The notes under the pieces: generated by a model
What the model was told of the DNA's origin: nothing
The model's database searches: none
What the model saw: the letters and a program-made list of their open reading frames with translations, nothing else
Shown: one piece after another, positions 23,171-28,660 of the stretch
Position numbering within the stretch: position 1 is the stretch's first letter
Layout: each line of letters begins with the position of its first letter
Program-made: the position numbers and the translations under genes
Source: JAPLNB01 sp964451955
GTDB taxonomy: Bacteria > Planctomycetota > Phycisphaerae > Tepidisphaerales > Tepidisphaeraceae
Assembly (NCBI GenBank): GCA_964451955.1
Contig: CAYVKG010000059.1
Span: 1 to 28,660 of the forward strand
DNA: 28,660 nucleotides
Direction of reading: 5' to 3'

Positions 23171-24955
23171 TCACTTGATGATGCAGGGGTCGGCGAAGAG
23201 TCCGGAGGCGGGGGTGGAAGCACTTTCGACGCGGAGTGAGAGTGAGGTGGTGCCGGAGAGGGGTAGGCAGACGAAGAGCGGCTGTTCGGCGGGAGTTCGT
23301 TCAGGGCTGCGGTAAATTTCTTTTTCATCGGCACGTACAACGAATATGGCGCGGCCCGGAGTTGGGGTGTTATCGGGGATTGCGGCGCGGAAGGCGAAGG
23401 AAATGGCTTGGGGATTGAGGCGGAAGGTGACAGTGGTTCCGGCGGCGAGGGCGATGCCGCGAGGGCAGGGCTGGCCGGCAAGGAAGATAGGTTCGCCGCC
23501 GAGTGTTTCGTCGAAGGCGAAGCAATCGGATTGGGAGGCATTGGGGCGATCGGTTTGAATGGAGGCGGGTTTGAGATCTGAGAGGGGAAGACATCGGGTG
23601 CGTCCGGGGCGGATTTCGGTGATGCGATCGGGGGAGAACCTGAGGTTCGGGAGGGATTGGGCTTGGGCAGAGAGGGCGTTTTTTTCGATGGAGAGGCGAT
23701 CGGCGAGGAGCATGCTGCCGTCGGTGAGGTGGAGCAGGTAGGGGGTATCGGAAGGGGAAGGATCCTGTAGGACGACGGCGGCGACGCGCCAGGTTTCGAA
23801 TTGTTTGAGGCCGAAGAGAACGGAGCTGAGTTTGACGTTGGAATCCTGGATGCTGACGAGGTTGCCGAGGAAGAAGTCGCCGTTGGTGAGGAGGACGCCT
23901 TTTTGTCCGGGTTTGATTTTGTGGAGTGTTTGAGGTTTGAGGCGAGAGAAGTAGATGTGGGCGACGTCGGCCAGTGGGATGGAGAGTTCACGATCGCGAG
24001 CGAGTTTGAGGACGGAGTCGTTGGCGGAGTTGACTTGTCCGGCGAGGATGCTGCCTCGTCGGAGGAGGATGCCTTTGGGCGTGCCCGCATAGAGGAGGCT
24101 GGAGGCGGGCTTGGTGTAGGCGGGCAGGACGCGGGGGTATTCGAAGGTGGCGGTACAGATCGCGGCGTTGTTGTGCGAGTTGACGGCCAAGCCGACCTGA
24201 GCGGTCGAGGGGAGGGTGATTTCTTGTGATCCGACGGATTCCCAGAGCTGGCCGTCGGGTGAGAAGAAGCCTGTGAGGGTGTTGTTTTTTCGAACGAGTT
24301 TGAGCCAACAGGGGAGGGTCATGCGGGGGCAGTCGGTGATTTTGGGTTTTTCGCCGATGGCAGTGCGGGACTGGAAGCGGCCCCCGCCGCGGGCGAAGAC
24401 GAGGATCATGGCGCCGGTTGCGGGCGCATCGGCGCCGGCGCGGATGACGAGGGCGGCGGCGGCGAGGGGGTGGGACTGTTGGAGAGCGGAGACGCGAGCG
24501 ATGATCTGGCCGTCGCCTTCGAGAGGTTGATGGACGAGATAACCGGAGTCTGTGGAGGCGGCGAGGTCGTTGCCGGAGGCTCTGATGACGGCGGTCTGGC
24601 CATTGAAGTGGACGCTGCCGGGGTTTGGGGAGTGGGCGAAATCGCGGGCGTTCCATCGAGGTGTGGGCGGAGGAGGGGGCTGAGGTGTCTGGGAGGGGAA
24701 GTAAGCGGAGAAGACATTGTGCAGGTTTATGTGGAGGGATTGTCCGGCGGGGTTTCGGATGGTGATTTGGCCCGGCTCTTCGAGTAGGAGTTGTCCCTGG
24801 AGGGTTTTACCGTCGATGGTGCGGAGGATGCCGGCGAGGGCGGGTGCGGAGACGAGGAGGAGGGTTGTGAGGAGGGCGAGGGCAAGAGGGGATGTGGCGG
24901 TTTGTGGGGAGTAGATCGGGGTGTGGAGTTGGAGGAGGGAGAGGTTTTTGCGCAT
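23171..24955 (-). CDS. Secreted multi-domain protein with C-terminal NPCBM-like domain
   Basis: 594-aa exported protein. A signal peptide with a long N-region ends near SAPALA-G (about residue 41). A short strand-rich unit follows (DGKTLQGQLLLEEPGQITIR), and a similar one recurs in mid-protein (RRGSILAGQVNSANDSVLKL). Between them is a DUF1349-like or concanavalin-like domain (about 110-275, with GFFSPDGQLWESVGSQEI). The C-terminal 110-120 residues (from about 475, with GQPCPRGIALAAGTTVTFRL) look like NPCBM, a carbohydrate-binding module. This suggests a surface or periplasmic glycan-binding protein; no catalytic motif was seen. It begins 21 bp after the toroid protein, so it is the last gene of that operon. 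ATG 24955 has GGGGTGAT ahead. Confidence 0.9.
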   Translation of the reverse strand: MRKNLSLLQLHTPIYSPQTATSPLALALLTTLLLVSAPALAGILRTIDGKTLQGQLLLEEPGQITIRNPAGQSLHINLHNVFSAYFPSQTPQPPPPPTPRWNARDFAHSPNPGSVHFNGQTAVIRASGNDLAASTDSGYLVHQPLEGDGQIIARVSALQQSHPLAAAALVIRAGADAPATGAMILVFARGGGRFQSRTAIGEKPKITDCPRMTLPCWLKLVRKNNTLTGFFSPDGQLWESVGSQEITLPSTAQVGLAVNSHNNAAICTATFEYPRVLPAYTKPASSLLYAGTPKGILLRRGSILAGQVNSANDSVLKLARDRELSIPLADVAHIYFSRLKPQTLHKIKPGQKGVLLTNGDFFLGNLVSIQDSNVKLSSVLFGLKQFETWRVAAVVLQDPSPSDTPYLLHLTDGSMLLADRLSIEKNALSAQAQSLPNLRFSPDRITEIRPGRTRCLPLSDLKPASIQTDRPNASQSDCFAFDETLGGEPIFLAGQPCPRGIALAAGTTVTFRLNPQAISFAFRAAIPDNTPTPGRAIFVVRADEKEIYRSPERTPAEQPLFVCLPLSGTTSLSLRVESASTPASGLFADPCIIK

Positions 24956-24976
24956 GACATCACCCCATGTGCGGCG

Positions 24977-26050
24977 TTACCGCTGATAAAGGGGGAGGTA
25001 GTGGTAGGGCATGGCGAGGATCATGGTGTAGACGGCGGTCTGATAGAGGGCGCCGCCTTCGCGGCGGTTATCCCATTCGGGGACATTCCAGGAACAGACA
25101 TCATGTTCCTGTTTGACTCTGGAGAGGAGTTTGGTCTGGATCTGTTTGTACCATTGGGCCCAGGTGTCGCCGCCGATCATGTACATAGCCGGGGCGGCGT
25201 AGAACTGGCCGTAGGTGAACCATTCGCGGGGGTGGGAGTCGCGTCTGACGGTTCGTATGATGTAGTCGGCGCCTTTTCGGACGTGGGGGTCGTCGTAGCG
25301 GCCGCAGACCTGGAGGGAGTAGATAGCGGCGGAGGTTCGCGCGAAACCGGGCGAGCGATTTCCTGGCTGGTAGGTGAAGCCGCCGGAGTCATCGTCATAG
25401 CAGCTGAGGACGTACTTGACGGCGCGGTCGATGGTGGCTTGTGGGACTTCGAGGCCGGCGTTTTTGGCGGCGCGTACGGCAACGACCTGGAGGACGGTGA
25501 CGGACATATCGGCGTCGAGAGCGCGGGGCTGGTATCGCCAGCCGCCTTCGCCGTTCTGGCATCGGACGATGAGTTTGACGGCGGCTTCGAGTTTATTTTT
25601 GATGCGGGGGTCTTTGGTTTGGCCGTAGAGTTCAGCGAGAGCGATGGTGGCGATGCCGTGGCTGTACATGATTTCGTTACCGGAGCTACCGCTGGCCTGG
25701 ATGAGGCCATCGCTCTTGGTCATGGAGAGGAGGTAATTGAGGCCGAGTGTGACGTTTTTTCCGAATTCACCTTCATCGGGGAGTTGTCCGGCGGCGAGGA
25801 AGGCCATGAGGGTATATCCTGTCATGGCGACTTCGTAGCGTCCGCCGTCGCTGGCGGACCAGGAACCGTTACCGTTTTGCCTGGAGGCGAGCCATTTGAG
25901 GGCGCCGCGGATGACGGTTTCGGTTTTTTCATCGACGACGACCTTGTCCTGGTCGACGCCGGGCAGTGAGGGATTATCGGCGGGCGAGGCGGGAGGGGTG
26001 ATCGCCAGCAGGGCGGAGAGCAGCGTGAGTGCGGTTGGGAGTGGTTTCAT
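24977..26050 (-). CDS. Secreted alpha/alpha-toroid (prenyltransferase/squalene-oxidase repeat) protein
   Basis: 357-aa protein with a signal peptide (MKPLPTALTLLSALLAITPPASPA, cleavage near 24). At least four repeats of the squalene-cyclase/prenyltransferase barrel type follow: ALKWLASRQNGNGSW (50-64), GLNYLLSMTKSDGLI, AVKLIVRCQNGEGGWRYQP (157-175) and AVKYVLSCYDDDSGGFTYQP (210-229). The last section is rich in aromatic residues (EWFTYGQFYAAPAMYMIGG). The DxDD acid motif of true squalene-hopene cyclases is not present (a D-A-D-M stretch is at 179-182), and export argues against a cyclase role. This type is widespread in Planctomycetota with unknown function. It lies 18 bp after the coiled-coil gene. 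Confidence 0.92.
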   Translation of the reverse strand: MKPLPTALTLLSALLAITPPASPADNPSLPGVDQDKVVVDEKTETVIRGALKWLASRQNGNGSWSASDGGRYEVAMTGYTLMAFLAAGQLPDEGEFGKNVTLGLNYLLSMTKSDGLIQASGSSGNEIMYSHGIATIALAELYGQTKDPRIKNKLEAAVKLIVRCQNGEGGWRYQPRALDADMSVTVLQVVAVRAAKNAGLEVPQATIDRAVKYVLSCYDDDSGGFTYQPGNRSPGFARTSAAIYSLQVCGRYDDPHVRKGADYIIRTVRRDSHPREWFTYGQFYAAPAMYMIGGDTWAQWYKQIQTKLLSRVKQEHDVCSWNVPEWDNRREGGALYQTAVYTMILAMPYHYLPLYQR

Positions 26051-26068
26051 GGGAGAATCCGGGGGTGG

Positions 26069-28660
26069 TTATTTATGTTCCTGATCGGCGAGGTTTTTGA
26101 GGTATTGTTCGATTTGTGTGCCATATTCCTGGGGGTACTTGTCGTTTTGTGATTGTGAGATAGCGGCGCGGTCGCGAGGCGGGAGAGCGATATAGGAAGC
26201 GAGTCCTTTCTGTTGATTCTGTGGTCCTGGGGCATTGGGCGTGTCTTTGCTGCCGACGTTGCCGGTGGATTTGGAATTGTTGGGTTGTCCGGGTTTTTGG
26301 GAGGGTTTCTGGCCCTTGGCTTGTGCGGGCTGTTGGCCTTTGGAAGGCTGTTGCGACTGGGATTGTTGAGCGGAGGCGAGTTGACCGGCGAGTCCGGCCT
26401 TTGCGAGGGCCATAGCGGCGGAGGCTTTGGCGAGGGCGGCCTGAGCTTTTTGGGCGGAGTTATCGGCGTTGGGTTTGCTGCCTTGGGCGGCGTCGGAGGC
26501 GGCATCCGTGAGGGCTTGGGCGGCTTCCTGGACGGCGTCGGAGGCGGCGGAGGGGAGTTGGGACTCATTATCGGCGGCGAGTTCGCTGGCGTCGGAGGCG
26601 GCCTGTTCAAAGGCATCGGAGGCCTGTTGCATGGGGTCTGGTTTTTGGCCTTGCGCGAGCTGTTCGACGGCTTTTTTGAGTTCCGCTTCTTTGTTGGCAA
26701 GGCGGGGGAGTTTTTGTTTTTGGGGTTGTGCCTGAGCTTCTTTTTGGAGGGCCTGTTGAGCTTTTCCCATGGACTTGGCGGCATCGGCAAGCTGGCCCTG
26801 TTCGAGTTGCTGGGCGGCCTGCTGGGCGGAGGCCTGGGCCTCCTGCATGATCTGGGAGGGATCTTGGGATTGGGCATTGAGGTTGGCGACGTCTTGGGCG
26901 AGGTTTTTCTGTTGTTGGGCGATGGACTTGGCGATGGCGTTGGGGTCGCCGGACATTTCTTCCTGTGCGGCAGCGACCTGGTTCTTGAGCTGGTCGATTT
27001 TGGCAGCGGCGTCGGCGAGTGCATCGGGGTTCTGGGGTTGCTGGCCGAGCTCTTTCATGAGCTGATCGATGCGTTTATCGAGGGCGTTTTTTGCCTTATG
27101 GAGGTCGGCGATGGCGTCTTTCTGGGGCGTCTGGGCGGCCTTTGGGTTGTTCTGGTTGAGTTTGTCCTTGGCGTCGCGCATGTCTTGTCGGGCGTCATTG
27201 AGTGAATTGGCGGCATCGGGTTCGACGTTGGCGGCATCGTTTTGCGCCTGCTGGGCATCGTTGGCGAGCTTATCCTGCTGGTTGGCGAGTTCCTTTGGGG
27301 CGGGGGCGTCGTCGTTTTTCTTTTGTTGGGCGGCGGCGGCTTTTCCGGTGTCGAGGCCGACCTGTTGCTGGTCGGAGATGAGTTGTCGGACTTTTTCGCG
27401 AACGTCCTGGAGCTTGGCGAGATTGTCCTTGGCCTGTTCGAGTTCGGCGACGCGTTTGGAGAGTGCTTCGTCGGCCTGTTTGAGGGAGCTGATAGCGGCG
27501 GCTTGTGCTTCCTGGGCGGCACGGGGGTCGTCGGGTTTGGCGAGTTTCTTTTCGGACTTATCCATTTGGTCGGCGGCATCGCCGATGGGTTGTGCGGCCT
27601 CGGGGACCTGTTGTGCGGTGTCTTTTTGGAGTTCACGGGTCTGGTTTTCGAGGTCGCCTTGTTTTTGGGCGATGGTCTTGAGTTCGTTGCGTTTGTTTTC
27701 GTTGGTCTTGGTATCGGCCTTGATTTGTTCTTCCTGTTTGATCAACTCGCGGGTGCGTTCCTGGAGTTCTTTTGCGGCGGCGAGTTTGTCGTCGAATTGT
27801 TTGGCGGGTTCGGCTTTAGCGATGGCATCCTGCAATTGGGTTTTGGCGGCTTCGAGTTTAGCGAGGGCTTGGGCCTGGTCTTTGGCGGCATCGCTGCGGC
27901 GTTGTTCATTGATATCGGCGCGGGCCTCCTGCATGTGTTCTTCGGCGGCCTGCAGTTCGCTGGCGGCTTTGGGTGCGATGTTCTGGATGTCCTTCTGAGT
28001 GAGGTCGATCTTGTCGACGAGATCGGCCTGTCGGGTTTCGAGTTCGGCGGCAGGGATGCGATTTCTGTCGGAGGTTCCTTTTTTGGTGTCGTCGATGAGT
28101 TGTTTCTGTTGTTCGATGGCTCGATCGACTTCAGCAGCGGCTTGGCGGAGCGCGGCGAGTTCATCTTTGGGTGGAGCAACGAGGCGGGAGAGCTTTCGGA
28201 GGTAGTCGCGGATGTTTTTCTGGCTGCCGGCGGCGCGGTAGAGGTTTGCGGCCTTGAGGTCTTCGACGGCGGAATCCATGGTGGGCTTGAGGGCGGAGTC
28301 GGCGACAAGCTGGAGTGCCTTTGTCAGGCGGTCCTTGGTGGCGCCGTCGGATTCTTTGGAGATAGTTTCGAGTTTGCCGAGGATGGGGTTAGCTTCGTCC
28401 TTGAGGGCCTGCTGTTCGGCCTGTTGGACCTGGAGGTTGGCGCGTTGAGCGTCGTCGAAGCTAGAGCCGGTCTTTCCGGCGGTGGTTTTCGCGAGATCGA
28501 CGGTGACTTTGAGGTTGAGGTTTTGTCGTTCGGCGAGTGCGGCGAGGCGTAGGGAGAGTTCGTAGAGGGCCTGTTGTCGCTGGTATTCGAGGAGGAGGGT
28601 GCGCATCTGGACGACGATGTACTTTTGGTCGGAGACGGCGTTGGCGACGTTTTTTCTTGA
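26069..28660 (-). CDS. Very long Ala/Gln/Lys-rich coiled-coil protein (5' end outside the window)
   Basis: At least 863 residues, open to the end of the window: the 18 codons beyond the first in-frame ATG (28606) read SRKNVANAVSDQKYIVVQ and look coding, so the true start lies outside. Almost the whole length is Ala/Gln/Asp/Lys heptad sequence predicted to be long coiled coil, with a low-complexity Gln/Ser/Pro/Lys stretch (around 26200-26400). A short conserved-looking end holds ALPPRDRAAISQSQNDKYPQEYGTQIEQYLKNL. Similar ends occur on large Planctomycetota coiled-coil proteins (DUF4175-like), often in clusters with MoxR and von Willebrand-type genes; that neighbourhood is expected but not visible here. 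It heads an operon with the toroid and NPCBM proteins. Confidence 0.88.
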   Translation of the reverse strand, partial: SRKNVANAVSDQKYIVVQMRTLLLEYQRQQALYELSLRLAALAERQNLNLKVTVDLAKTTAGKTGSSFDDAQRANLQVQQAEQQALKDEANPILGKLETISKESDGATKDRLTKALQLVADSALKPTMDSAVEDLKAANLYRAAGSQKNIRDYLRKLSRLVAPPKDELAALRQAAAEVDRAIEQQKQLIDDTKKGTSDRNRIPAAELETRQADLVDKIDLTQKDIQNIAPKAASELQAAEEHMQEARADINEQRRSDAAKDQAQALAKLEAAKTQLQDAIAKAEPAKQFDDKLAAAKELQERTRELIKQEEQIKADTKTNENKRNELKTIAQKQGDLENQTRELQKDTAQQVPEAAQPIGDAADQMDKSEKKLAKPDDPRAAQEAQAAAISSLKQADEALSKRVAELEQAKDNLAKLQDVREKVRQLISDQQQVGLDTGKAAAAQQKKNDDAPAPKELANQQDKLANDAQQAQNDAANVEPDAANSLNDARQDMRDAKDKLNQNNPKAAQTPQKDAIADLHKAKNALDKRIDQLMKELGQQPQNPDALADAAAKIDQLKNQVAAAQEEMSGDPNAIAKSIAQQQKNLAQDVANLNAQSQDPSQIMQEAQASAQQAAQQLEQGQLADAAKSMGKAQQALQKEAQAQPQKQKLPRLANKEAELKKAVEQLAQGQKPDPMQQASDAFEQAASDASELAADNESQLPSAASDAVQEAAQALTDAASDAAQGSKPNADNSAQKAQAALAKASAAMALAKAGLAGQLASAQQSQSQQPSKGQQPAQAKGQKPSQKPGQPNNSKSTGNVGSKDTPNAPGPQNQQKGLASYIALPPRDRAAISQSQNDKYPQEYGTQIEQYLKNLADQEHK

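Noticed and set aside
24791..25969. Plus-strand frame of nearly 400 codons opposite the toroid protein
   Set aside because: Shadow of a gene with signal peptide and clear repeats on the minus strand.
24977..26050. Squalene-hopene cyclase for hopanoid synthesis
   Set aside because: Too short, carries a signal peptide, and lacks the DxDD motif; only the toroid repeat pattern is shared.
27242..28552. Long plus-strand frame opposite the coiled-coil gene
   Set aside because: Phe/Gly/Leu-rich shadow of a real gene with heptad coding on the minus strand; no ribosome site or family resemblance.

Overview
The window looks like a contig fragment of a GC-rich bacterium from the Planctomycetota, most likely a Phycisphaerae-type lineage. 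This is inferred from protein types, not from a marker gene. The evidence is a prepilin-like protein with an H-X9-DG C-terminal motif, a secreted NPCBM-domain protein beside an alpha/alpha-toroid (squalene-cyclase-like) protein and a very long Ala/Gln-rich coiled-coil protein, a TadG-like protein with a DUF7305-like tail, and ECF sigma regulation. A run of ten Ns at 4472-4481 points to a draft or metagenome assembly. No tRNA, rRNA, CRISPR array, insertion sequence or prophage was seen. Most of the window is chromosomal housekeeping plus lineage-specific envelope genes.

Layout. 1-4300: a stand-alone ABC ATPase (+), a small FlbD-like protein (-), a proB-rarD pair (-) and a prepilin-like protein (+). 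4305-4821: a G-rich stretch with the assembly gap and an AT-richer leader. 4822-7000: a cobalamin-binding-fold protein that has lost its cobalamin ligands (+), a candidate structured RNA near 5860-5966, a two-TM membrane protein (+) and a Cys-rich protein (-). 7140-11062: two half-size ABC exporters (+) that look like a heterodimer with one degenerate ATP site. 11072-13383: an ECF sigma, membrane anti-sigma candidate and secreted coiled-coil operon (-). 13496-15918: a TadG-like protein and thioredoxin reductase (+).

15971-23095 holds eight close-set minus-strand genes read csp, histidine kinase, NtrC-type regulator, ispF, cysS, ruvC, ruvA, ruvB. A good extended -10 promoter lies ahead of csp, with a leader of about 210 nt. 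23171-28660 is a second minus-strand operon that enters from outside the window: coiled-coil protein, toroid protein, NPCBM protein.

The most striking whole-window feature is base asymmetry. The plus strand is G-rich throughout, so plus-strand genes favour G-ending codons and minus-strand genes favour C-ending codons. This creates many long false open frames on the opposite strand and goes with scarce Shine-Dalgarno sites on minus-strand genes. I found no clearly new multi-gene system. The best leads are the ligand-less B12-fold protein, the 5860-5966 RNA, the csp leader, and the coiled-coil/toroid/NPCBM operon.
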